The notes beneath the pieces were generated by a model, which saw only the letters and a list, made by a program, of their open reading frames with translations, was not told the DNA's origin and ran no database searches. Of a stretch of 64,000 bases of DNA, positions 54,901-64,000 are shown piece by piece. This stretch comes from Mesorhabditis belari. Taxonomy: Eukaryota; Nematoda; Chromadorea; Rhabditida; Rhabditidae. The DNA is taken from the NCBI GenBank assembly GCA_958450365.1, contig CAUEEP010000741.1, positions 4,381,501 through 4,445,500 on the forward strand, given 5' to 3'. The translations under genes and the position numbers were made by a program. Within the stretch, counting starts at the first letter, position 1. Each line of letters begins with the position of its first letter.

Positions 54901-56969
54901 CTTTTCAGAGCTTTCTAAACACAAAAAGGCTGTGCTAATGGCCGAAAAAAGCTCGAATTCCTCTATTCCCTGTTTGTAATGTTTGTAATGTTTGTAAAAC
55001 CAATAAAAGCCAGATTTGAGACTAAATATCTTTTAAATATTTGTGAAATCAATAAAAGCTTTGGAGTACTACCAAAATTAAGATTTTATTGAGATTTCAG
55101 GGTGCTCGCTTGACCACCACCGAATTGAAACACAATGGAGTCCCATTTATGTTGATCACTGACTCGATGGCGGCTTGGACAATGAAAACTACAAAGATTG
55201 ATGCGATATTAGTAGGTAAAGTGATTTAATTCGTTTATGAAGTAGTTTATGATGTAGTTTATGAAGTAGTTTATGAAGTAGTTTATGAAGTGGTTTATGA
55301 TATAGTTTATGATATAGTTTATGAAGTAGTTTATGATATAGTTTATAGTTATGATATAGTTTGTGAAGTAGTTTATGATATAGTTTATGATATAGTTTAT
55401 GAAGTAGTTTATGATATAGTTTATAGTTATGATATAGTTTATGAAATAGTTTATGATATAGTTTATGATATAGTTTATGAAGCAGTTTATGAAGTAGTTG
55501 ACGATATAGTTTATGAAGTAGTTTATGAAATAGTTTATAGTTATGATACAGTTTATGATATGATATAGTATATTTATCCCTAAAATCAGGTGCTGATCAA
55601 GTTGCTTTGAATGGAGACACAGCGAACAAGATTGGCACTTATATGTTAGCTGTTTTGGCGAATCATCATAAGGTTGTCGACTTTTTAAATTATTATATTA
55701 CTGCGATGCGATTTACATAGTTAAGAGGTACTTTCTTAATGTAATAACCGAATCGGCATTGGTAAAAGTGCTCTAACCGGGCTGTAAGCCATCCCAATTA
55801 GGGTCTAGGCCTCTGGAAGGGATTAGCTTCTGGTCTGGCTTTGAAACAGCTCTTACCAGGATGCCTGGATCGACTTTCTATGACCAAGACGATCAAAATC
55901 TTTCCAGGTTCCATTCTATCCGGTTGTTCCATACACAACCGTGAATCGATCTCGTGAAAATGGTGATTCAATACCGATTGAAGAGCGTCCACCAAAAGAG
56001 ATGCTTCAAGCAAACGGTGAGGTCAAACATTTTATGATTTACTTGACTTTCTACTACTCTCTTGTACAATTCAACCTTTTCTACTTGCTTTAATCCTAAA
56101 ACTATGGCTTGTCTGCATAGTTGGACAAGTCCATTTATGAGTTGTAGCTGGGAATACAAAAGATGATCAGCGCCGCGATTCTTTTGAAGATTGAAGCCGT
56201 GATCTCTCGCTTACCGGGCGAACGCTTTGTCAAAGAGCTACAGGGCTACAGGAGGAAATAGACGGACCGCCAGCTTGTGACAGGACGGACCAGACAGGAC
56301 CGACCGCCTAGCTTGTGTTAACTTGGCTTACAGCATTTTTGAAGTATTTCTTCTGATCAGCATTTCTTCAGAAAAACATTTTGGATCAGCTAAAGCATCT
56401 AAACTAGCAAAGTTTGACTTATTACAGCAGTTGGTCCTTTTTATGGGTTGTAGCTGGGAATACAAAAGATGATCAGCGCCGATCAGCGATCTCTCGATCA
56501 GCGATCAGCGCCGATTCGAAGCACCGATCTCTCGCTTACCGGGCGAACGCTCTGTCAATGAGCTGCACCGACACTTGTCCCATTGACACCAGGGAAGAAT
56601 TTTTTGCCTTATGACATTTCCATATCCTTGATCCTTGATATCCATTTCATATCCTTGCCCATCCTTGATAAAGTAATGCAAGTGTGTTAACAAAAGGGGT
56701 AATTAAAAGTAGTCATTCTATTCATTCATTTCAATTCATTCAATCATTCAATCCAATCTTTAGGTGTCTTTGTGATTCCCGAAGACACTCCTGTGTGGAA
56801 TCCGGCTTTTGATGTAACACCGGCTGAACTTATCACAAAAGTAGAAGGCTTTTCTTTTATTTTCTTTTCTAAAACAATCATTTGATGATCATTTCAGATC
56901 ATCACCGATTTCGGCAACTATCCTCCAAAAGAATTGAAAAAGGCTGTAGAAGAATTTAGCCAAGTTTAG
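51972..56969 (+). CDS. mri1/mtnA: Methylthioribose-1-phosphate isomerase (methionine salvage)
   Basis: Converts 5-methylthioribose-1-phosphate to 5-methylthioribulose-1-phosphate in cytosolic methionine salvage; fold shared with eIF2B alpha/beta/delta subunits. Twelve exons join in phase to 374 aa: 51972-52055, 52557-52664, 53383-53493, 53581-53696, 53735-53813, 54062-54158, 54308-54381, 55101-55215, 55590-55672, 55908-56016, 56764-56840, 56898-56969. Diagnostic blocks: [28 protein letters not shown] (catalytic Cys of the family), [22 protein letters not shown] (catalytic Asp), [43 protein letters not shown]. The 28-residue first exon precedes the usual family start; it is preceded by TTTTTTAG two bases before the ATG, a probable trans-splice or splice acceptor. 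Introns carry several arrays, an inverted-repeat element and two tRNA-like fragments. Confidence 0.93.
52070..52510. repeat. AAATTAACAAAATTAAGAG array
   Basis: Imperfect repeats with a longer period of roughly 110 bp (AAGACAAGAATAAGATAAAA recurs); isomerase intron 1. Confidence 0.8.
52703..52806. repeat. 21-bp array GGCTTGACACGATCTTGACA
   Basis: About 5 units alternating ACAGGCTGG and ACAAGCTGG; isomerase intron 2. Confidence 0.85.
54510..54957. mobile_element. Inverted-repeat element in isomerase intron 7
   Basis: Arms share AGCGCACCTTTTT / AAAAAGGCTGTGCT and GAATCCAAATTTTAAC / GTTAAAATTTGGATTC. Flanked by a direct duplication of about 65 bp (54427-54490 and 54978-55045, both containing AATAAAAGCCAGAT). 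Confidence 0.55.
55230..55570. repeat. 12-bp array GTAGTTTATGAA
   Basis: About 28 units of TTTATGAAGTAG / TTTATGATATAG; isomerase intron 8. Confidence 0.9.
56165..56240 (-). tRNA. tRNA-like fragment, GGT type
   Basis: Minus strand shares TTCGCCCGGTAAGCGAG with the 47617 element; T arm degraded. In isomerase intron 10. Confidence 0.35.
56470..56565 (-). tRNA. tRNA-like fragment, GGT type, second copy
   Basis: Second copy of the preceding fragment with an internal GATCAGCG expansion; flanks (GTAGCTGGGAATACAAAAGA) are also duplicated. Confidence 0.3.
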
Positions 56970-58636
56970 GGTTTTCTTATTGTTACTATTCTTTTTGTTT
57001 CTTATTTTTCTTTTGAGTTTATCAGTTTTTCTTTTGTTTCTCATTGTTACTATTCTTTTACAATTAGAAATAGCTCATTCCAAAGGTTCGAGGCTGTGAA
57101 TAAACTAGTTTTTATCTAAAAGAAAACTCACAAACAATATTTACAAGTTGTTAGCGGAAAAGTTTATCAGTTTTTCCTTTGATATTGACCTACAAAATAA
57201 GAGATTATCTTTTTTCATTAGATTCTTTTTTTCATTAGATTCTTTTGATTAAAAGTCGCTGATCAAATCGATTAACAAATCCAAGATGCTTAAAATTGAA
57301 AACACATCCTTCCTGGTACACTCAGCTCTTCATTTAATGCTGGATTGCTGGAATGCTAGAATGCTAGAATGCTAGAATGCTGGAATGCTGGAATGCTGGA
57401 ATGCTAGAATGCTGGAATGCTAGAATGCTAGAATGCTAGAATGCTAGAATGCTAGAATGCTAGAATGCTAGAATGCTAGAATGCTAGAATGCTAGAATGC
57501 TGGAATGCTAGAATGCTGGAATGCTGGATTGCTGGAATGCTAGAATGCTAGAATGCTAGAATGCTAGAATGCTGGAATGCTAGAATGCTAGAATGCTGGA
57601 ATGCTGGATTGCTGGAATGCTAGAATGCTAGAATGCTGGAATGCTAGAATGCTGGAATGCTAGAATGCTGGAATGCTAGAATGCTAGAATGCTAGAATGC
57701 TAGAATGCTAGAATGCTAGAATGCTAGAATGCTAGAATGCTAGAATGCTAGAATGCTAGAATGCTAGAATGCTGGAATGCTAGAATGCTGGAATGCTGGA
57801 TTGCTGGAATGCTAGAATGCTAGAATGCTAGAATGCTGGAATGCTGGAATGCTGGAATGCTGGAATGCTGGAATAAATATTACAAATAAATATTCTTTTA
57901 TGAAATATACTGGAATACACATCTTCTGTTTTTAATATAGATTTAGAATAAAAACACCTAGGAACTCAATTTTGCTTCCGCGGTCCTGAAATGGGCACTC
58001 TTCCCTATATTTGTCTGAAAGTGACGCCGGGAAAAACCTCAGAACTCATCGCAAACAAAATGCAGAGAAATGGCAAGGGTATCGTTAGAAAGGGTAAAAC
58101 CAGGGCTACAACTTTGTAATACATCGTTTGGCCCGTTCTTTTGGAGTGAATATAAGAAAAATTGAAAAAATTGTCCGAATTCGAATTTTTGATTTTAAGT
58201 CAAAAGTGTTTTACCATAGTAGCGGATTCGATGTGCCCCAATAGCTACTTTGAACAGTTTTCCCGGAGAAGAGTTGATCAAATCGTGATTCTTGCTGTTC
58301 TGTGTGGGTAGTTGATGTAAGAATTTTCCCTGAAATACTTTTTGATCTCTGAAAGTCTCTCTGAAAACCCTTCACAATTTCCGCTTCATTCACGCAAATT
58401 TCTTTGACACGATCACAGCTTCTCGACAAACAAAAACCCCGCCAATTTGCACTCTTTTCTCTTCCTTTAGCCATGTGCCGCTTCGTGTGTGAAAGTATTC
58501 CCCAAAAAGAGAGGGAAAAGAAAGGAAAAAGAAAGAACAAAAAAAATGATAAGACTCACAGACTATTGTTTATCTTTTTAAAACCTATTTTGATACTTTA
58601 AAAAGCTTTTCTTTGAGCTTAAACAATTATTGAGAA
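56970..58636. other. Spacer between isomerase and phosphatase genes
   Basis: Contains the 8-bp array and about 750 bp of unassigned DNA. A 109-codon minus-strand open frame at 58540-58211 is not recognised. The phosphatase promoter should lie in the last few hundred bases. Confidence 0.5.
57335..57875. repeat. 8-bp array TAGAATGC
   Basis: About 67 units of TAGAATGC / TGGAATGC with occasional TGGATTGC, in the spacer between isomerase and phosphatase genes. Confidence 0.93.
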
Positions 58637-61600
58637 ATGATCGACGATATTATCGTTTCGCAAATGGCAATCGTCATTTTATTGATTGCTAGATATTTCG
58701 TCATGCAAATTCCATTTACGGAGCTGGTAAATTTCACATTTTTCTATTGAATTCATAAGCTTATGATGTAAATTTTAAAGCTTACAATGCTTTAAAGCTT
58801 ACAGCTTACAGCTTTAAAGCTTACAGCTTTAAAGCTTACAGCTTACAGCTTACAGCTTACAGCTTACAGCTTTAAAGCTTACAATGCTTTAAAGCTTACA
58901 ATGCTTTAAAGATTACAATGCTTTAAAGATTACAATGCTTTTTATTAACTTTAAAGCTCGCAAATAGCTTTTAACGTCAGTTACATGGATCAAGCACACT
59001 TCCATAGTCAGCCAAAACTTTCTTTCTGTCTCATACTATTCTTGAATTTCTTGCAACACTTAAAACACTTAAATTTCTTGCAACACCTATTGCTTTTCTT
59101 GCAACACTTAAAAAATTGCCACGAGGCAATTCGAGCAGTGTGCTGTAATAAAATACGTTTACATATTTAAGTACAAAGTTCAAATTTGACAAAGAACTTT
59201 CCAAGGAGACTTTCCAAGGAGGTGTGAGACTTTTAAAGAGATGCAAACGCCTATCGGACGTGACGAATCCGATGCTGTGTTTATTTTTTGCTTACAGGCC
59301 TTGACTTCCGAGAAAAGCGCATGCAAAGTGTTGGCCATTTTCGGCAAACATTTTCAGCTATAAGAAGGCATCACGCCGAAAGGAAGCAATACAGCGGCGG
59401 TCTAGGGGATAGTGTGCTAGACTATCAACCTAGCACAACCTCTGCTCCTCTCGCCGCCCTACTTTTTCCTTTTTTGTAAAACTTCCGCAAAACATTTTTT
59501 GAAGTTCTTAAAGTGTTTGTTTTCTTAAAGAATTTTTGAGTGGACCAGCTTCTGTCGTTTTGACTGTTATGCGCCTCTTCGACGTCAAACCACTTCTCAT
59601 CCGTAAGGAGAATCTGATGGTTTGCAGCAAAACGTCTTTTTAGTTGTTTACATCAGTCCAAACGTTTCTTTTCATTCCATCGCTCAAAAAATGACCTTTT
59701 ATTTGTTTTATTGCCTTGAATCCAGCTTTTTTGAGAATTCGTCGAACTGAAGTTGCTCCGATGCCAATAGCGGTGGTGATTTTCCGAGTCGAGTTCTTTG
59801 TGGTGGTTGCATTTCTCTTGAGTCTTGTGAAGGTCTTTTGGCGTTGGCGTCTATCGACTATCAAAGTGTTGGCTGTAGATGGGCGTCTCCATCCTTTGCG
59901 ATCTTTATTCGTTTCCGTTTCGTTGAAGCGTTTTATAGCTCTAAAAAACATTCTCCTTCTCTTGCAAAAAGTTGCGAAACTTCAACAATTCGTTTTCCTT
60001 GCTGATGCAGACGAATGATAGTCGGGCGCAGATCTTTTTTTGGATTTAATACCTAAAAAATAGTTGTAGAATTAAATATTGCAAAGAAAAAATGACAAAG
60101 ACATGAGGAAAGTGAAAAATGAGATAATTCGGGCGCGTTACCATAATTTTGACGCACCCTGTACTGTTAAGAATTCGCAAATATGCAGATTATTAGTTAA
60201 CTAGGCACGTTATTCTGTTAAGAATTTGCAAACTTGTGCTCGATAAACAAGTACTCTTTAGCCTGTTAGTAGAAGAAACTTCAAGAAGTCTGACACACTG
60301 AAAGCTTTACTTTTAAGCTATCGTTAAGCTTTTTTAGTATTGCAATTAGTCAAAGTTTTGATAAGGCTTGATAATCTAAGTTCAGTCTTTTTAGGGTTTC
60401 AACTGTGCTGACACTGACATCAGCTGGCCGGCTAAAGAAGAAACCATTTCTTCGCACACAATGTTCATCATCTTTGCTTCCATCATTTTAGTTATGGTTG
60501 GTTTCAGAGAACATCTCGAGTAAAGCGTTTTCTAAGAAGAAGATTACCGTAATTTTGTGAATGTTTTAGTGGATTACATGGCCGAGTGGGCTACGCGTTT
60601 GTTTCTAAAACGAGAACGAGAATTTTAGAAGCAAACGCGTTCGAAACTGTGTTAGATTGCGGGTTCGAATCCGGTTAGAGTTAGAGTTTGGCGGGTTAGA
60701 GTCAGCACTTTCAAGAAAGAATTCTGATTTACGTATAATCTGATACTTGGAAACATTTATTAAAGATATTGGATTGGTGAATTGAAAACTGCCAGCTATT
60801 GTCATATGTGACAGTCTGAGCACTTTCTTCAAAAGAAACCCATTTTGGTGTCAATGGAAAAGTTGTAGAGAAACAAAAATCAAGCTTATATCCAAATTCC
60901 ACTTAGTAGTTTGGCTTAAAATTTGTGTGTTCTGTGTGTTCTCTGTGCGGCTGCGTAATCGCTCGTCGTCTGGCGCAGGGCTTTTACATAACCCCCTTCC
61001 TTCCCCGCTTACGAAACTAGTTCGGCCGGCTCCGAATCCTCAAATTGACATTGACTTCTCCTCAAATCAAGGCTAATCTCAATCTATTAGGCTGGTGGAT
61101 CGAGAACTGCGGGCTATTGTCATATGTGACAGTTTGAGCACTTTCTTCAAAAGAAACCCATTTTGGTGTCAATGGAAAAGTTGTAGAGAATCAACAATCA
61201 AGCTTATATCCAAATTTTCAGAACGATTCAAAAACTGGTTTTCAAGAAATGCCAAATTTACGAATTTTCACAAAACTTGCATTTTAAGCGAAACTACTAA
61301 GTGTATCTTTTAGGAAATTTGGCTATAAGCCTAATTTTTGATTCTCTACAACTTTTCTTCTGACACCAAAATGGGTTTCTTTGAAGAAAGTGCTCAAACT
61401 GGGACTTCTCCAGCCTCCATCTCCAGTCCTCCATTTTTGAGTCTCACACTTGTCTCACACACAAACCAAAATCCTACTACGAAAGAGGAATCCGCAAATT
61501 GCCTGTAAAATGGGCAGAAGTCGTCAATAATAATGGAAATTATTTGGAATGAATTGATGGTTTTTTTTTTATGTTGAATAAATTTTAGTTCAAAGTCCCG

Positions 61601-62267
61601 CGGTTTTCAATTCACCAACCCAATAAAATAAATGTTTTTAAACACTGAAATCAGCTAAAAATTGAGCAGAAAAGGGTTTATAAAATAAAATGATTGACTT
61701 CTTTTATAGTAAATCGATAAAGGAGCACTTTTTAAGAATGAGCATTACTTGAGGTTTTACTTGACGTTTTACTTGACGCTTACTCAAGTGAAAGATTACT
61801 TGGAACATCTCAAATAAATAATTACTCAAGTAATTATTTACTTGAGATGTACACAAATGTCTAGTTGAATGGCTTGAGATGTCTAGTTGGCTGAATATAT
61901 AAGTTGAAAAGAGATTTCGTCTTCATTTTCTTCAAGCTTTCATTTCTTAATCACCTTTCCCTTCAGATCCCACTCACCGAGATGACAATGGTGAAAACGA
62001 CAAGCGGAAAAATTCGGCACATTCAAATTCATCGTTTCGCCGTTCACCCATATTTTCTCAAAGTCTGGTTCTTTATCTGTGAGTTAGAGAAGCTCGCTAA
62101 TTGATTTTCAAAAACGAATTCCTTTTTTAGTTTTCAATTTTAGCTAAATTTTCAGCTGCATTTGGATGTGCTGCTCTTGCAACGTCTGTTGCGGCAAATC
62201 TCTTCAAGAGAACCTCATCGAGGCTAAGGCCCAATTTTCTAGACACTTGTCAACCAGCTAATTTGAG
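58637..62267 (+). CDS. Phospholipid phosphatase (PAP2/LPP family), 5' part
   Basis: Membrane lipid phosphate phosphatase, dephosphorylating phosphatidate-type lipids at the plasma membrane or ER (family knowledge). Four exons join in phase: 58637-58726, 60395-60496, 61967-62078, 62156-62267 (138 aa so far). Exon 1 gives TM1 (SQMAIVILLIARYFV) ending PFTEL; exon 2 continues GFNCADTDISWPAKEETIS and TM2; exon 4 ends with KRTSSRLRPNFLDTCQPANL, which contains the first PAP2 phosphatase motif K-x6-RP. The SGH and SRxxxxxHxxxD motifs would lie downstream, but from 62268 the sequence is intron and then a 1.1 kb minisatellite up to the window edge, so the gene is cut off. Intron 1 contains a truncated maT transposase in antisense and a tRNA-like sequence; intron 2 holds a complete MITE. 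Confidence 0.85.
58790..58942. repeat. TTTAAAGCTTACAG array
   Basis: Mixed 7- and 14-bp units (CTTACAG, CTTTAAAG); phosphatase intron 1. Confidence 0.85.
59540..60162 (-). pseudogene. maT-type transposase, N-terminal part, degraded
   Basis: Starts at a terminus reading ACAGGGTGCGTCAAAATTAT on the minus strand. Encodes the N-terminal helix-turn-helix part (GWRRPSTANTLIVDRRQR, ITTAIGIGATSVRRILKKAG) and, after a frameshift, ILLTDEKWFDVEEAHNSQND with the first catalytic Asp; the rest is gone. Sequence differs from the other maT fragment, so it is not its missing half. In intron 1 of the phosphatase gene. Confidence 0.75.
60571..60677 (+). tRNA. Class II tRNA-like sequence with inserted hairpin
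   Basis: ATGGCCGAGTGGGCTACGCG (A-box region), then CGCGTTTG and CAAACGCG enclosing a hairpin TTCTAAAA...TTTTAGAA, then GGGTTCGAATCC (B box). Could be an intron-containing Leu-type tRNA or a pseudogene. Confidence 0.35.
61087..61623. mobile_element. Mariner-type MITE, second complete copy
   Basis: 537 bp copy of the 40696-41237 family flanked by TA, in intron 2 of the phosphatase gene. Left terminus is diverged (TTAGGCTGGTGGATCGAGAA), right terminus is canonical. Confidence 0.75.
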
Positions 62268-62494
62268 GTTTGTAAAGAAGATTAGCAATAATGCAATAAA
62301 TGCAAAGATTTTATAAGTAACGTAAAACTTTGTACACCAGACGAGCACTTGTAAAAATTGGATGAAAAGCCCAAAAACTTGGAAACGAATAATGTTCATT
62401 CGTTTCCTTTCCTGACTAAAAATAGAAGTTTAAAGCAATTTCTTAAAAGCTAAGACATTGACAGAGGATATTATAAGATATTACATTATTGTAT

Positions 62495-63632
62495 ATCTCT
62501 AAGCCTCCAATATCTAAGCCTCCAATATCTAAGCCTCCAATATCTCTAAGCCTCCAATATCTCTAAGCCTCCAATATCTCTAAGCCTCCAATATCTAAGC
62601 CTCCAATATCTAAGCCTCCAATATCTCTAAGCCTCCAATATCTCTAAGCCTCCAATATCTAAGCCTCCAATATCTAAGCCTCCAATATCTCTAAGCCTCC
62701 AATATCTAAGCCTCCAATATCTAAGCCTCCAATATCTCTAAGCCTCCAATATCTCTAAGCCTCAATATCTTAGCCTCCAATATCTAAGCCTCCAATATCT
62801 AAGCCTCCAATATCTCTAAGCCTCCCAATACTCTCTAAGCCTCCAATATCTCTAAGCCTCCAATATCTCTAAGCCTCCAATATCTCTAAGCCTCCAATAT
62901 CTCTAAGCCTCCAATATCTTAGCCTCCAATATCTCTAAGCCTCCAATATCTAAGCCTCCAATATCTCTAAGCCTCCAATATCTAAGCCTCCAATATCTCT
63001 AAGCCTCCAATATCTAAGCCTCCAATATCTCTAAGCCTCCAATATCCTCTAAGCCTCCAATATCTCTAAGCCTCCAATATCTCTAAGCCTCCAATATCTC
63101 TAAGCCTCCAATATCTTAGCCTCCAATATCTCTAAGCCTCAATATCTAAGCCTCCAATATCTCTAAGCCTCCAATATCTTAGCCTCCAATATCTCTAAGC
63201 CTCCAATATCTAAGCCTCCAATATCTCTAAGCCTCCAATATCTCTAAGCCTCCAATATCTCTAAGCCTCCAATATCTTAGCCTCCAATATCTAAGCCTCC
63301 AATATCTAAGCCTCCAATATCTCTAAGCCTCCAATATCTCTAAGCCTCAATATCTCTAAGCCTCCAATATCTAAGCCTCCAATATCTCTAAGCCTCCAAT
63401 ATCTCTAAGCCTCCAATATCTCTAAGCCTCCAATATCTAAGCCTCCAATATCTAAGCCTCCAATATCTCTAAGCCTCCAATATCTCTAAGCCTCCAATAT
63501 CTCTAAGCCTCCAATATCTCTAAGCCTCCAATATCTCTAAGCCTCCAATATCTCTAAGCCTCTAATATCTCTAAGCCTCTAATATCTCTAAGCCTCTAAT
63601 ATCTCTAAGCCTCTAATATCTCTAAGCCTTGT
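62495..63632. repeat. 15/17-bp minisatellite AAGCCTCCAATATCTCT
   Basis: About 70 units alternating irregularly between 17 bp (AAGCCTCCAATATCTCT) and 15 bp (lacking one CT); interrupts the 3' part of the phosphatase gene, presumably in an intron. Confidence 0.93.
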
Positions 63633-63819
63633 AATTTTCATATCACTAAGCTTCATGTCCCTACATATCTCTAAGCCTTATAATTTTCTTAAAAACTTCT
63701 CCACGAAGATAAAATAAGTATAAAAAACGTTTTTGTTGAGTCTTAAAATGTTTTTAAAGTCTAAAAAGTTTTAATAACAAAATTTCTAAAGACAGCATAT
63801 GAAAAGATTAATAATTTAA

Positions 63820-64000
63820 TGACAAGCTTAAGAATGACAAGCTTAAGAATGACAAGCTTAAGAATGACAAGCTTAATAATGACAAGCTTCATAATGACAA
63901 GCTTAATAATGACAAGCTTCATAATGAGAAGCTTAAGAATGACAAGCTTCATAATGACAAGCTTCATAATGACAAGCTTCATAATGAGAAGCTTAAGAAT
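63820..64000. repeat. 15-bp array AATGACAAGCTTAAG
   Basis: About 12 units with AAGCTTCAT and AAGCTTAAT variants, each carrying a HindIII-type AAGCTT; continues past the window edge. Confidence 0.9.

Noticed and set aside
58211..58540. 109-codon minus-strand frame upstream of the phosphatase gene
   Set aside because: No recognisable domain and no splice partners; left as unassigned spacer.
59398..59470. tRNA-like fold with paired GGCGG/CCGCC ends
   Set aside because: No B box and the T arm is absent; only the anticodon-like hairpin pairs.
49863..60162. The two maT fragments as halves of one element split by an inversion
   Set aside because: Both include the first-Asp region with clearly different sequences (SDEKLFTV versus TDEKWFDV), so they come from different elements.

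Overview
This is eukaryotic genomic DNA, most probably from a rhabditid-type nematode. The evidence is intron-rich genes with acceptors of the TTTCAG/TTTAAG type, acceptor-like AGs just upstream of several start codons (compatible with spliced-leader trans-splicing), a cathepsin D that runs in register with nematode ASP-4, and DD37D (maT-type) mariner fragments. No species is claimed. I rebuilt the gene models by hand; splice phases close across every junction in the five complete models.

Layout. 0.2-8.9 kb, minus strand: a 13-exon cathepsin D-like aspartic protease. 8.9-12.1 kb: non-coding, mostly minisatellites. 12.2-30.3 kb: a tandem duplication of a ~9 kb locus; each copy carries an apparently intact 11-exon minus-strand rhodopsin-class GPCR of the allatostatin-A/galanin receptor type (NPR-9-like). 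30.3-37.1 kb: repeats, a mariner remnant and nested inverted-repeat elements. 37.15-38.6 kb, minus: 3' exons of an unrecognised Cys-containing protein. 38.6-46.5 kb: repeats and MITEs. 46.5-50.9 kb, minus: a 14-exon GPR180/TMEM145-family membrane protein. 52.0-57.0 kb, plus: a 12-exon methylthioribose-1-phosphate isomerase (MRI1/mtnA, methionine salvage), divergent from the previous gene. 58.6-62.3 kb, plus: the 5' part of a phospholipid phosphatase (PAP2/LPP). The genes look functionally unrelated; this is not an operon or pathway cluster.

The striking feature is the non-coding fraction. Many of the larger introns and spacers carry a tandem array with its own unit (6-39 bp). Several arrays sit inside the arms of long inverted repeats, a foldback-element architecture, and one such foldback lies exactly at the junction of the GPCR duplication. 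At least eight tRNA-like sequences with B boxes are scattered through the window; one contains a 15-bp minisatellite apparently grown out of the tRNA-like sequence itself. I found no CRISPR, operon-like bacterial genes, LTR retrotransposon or rRNA.
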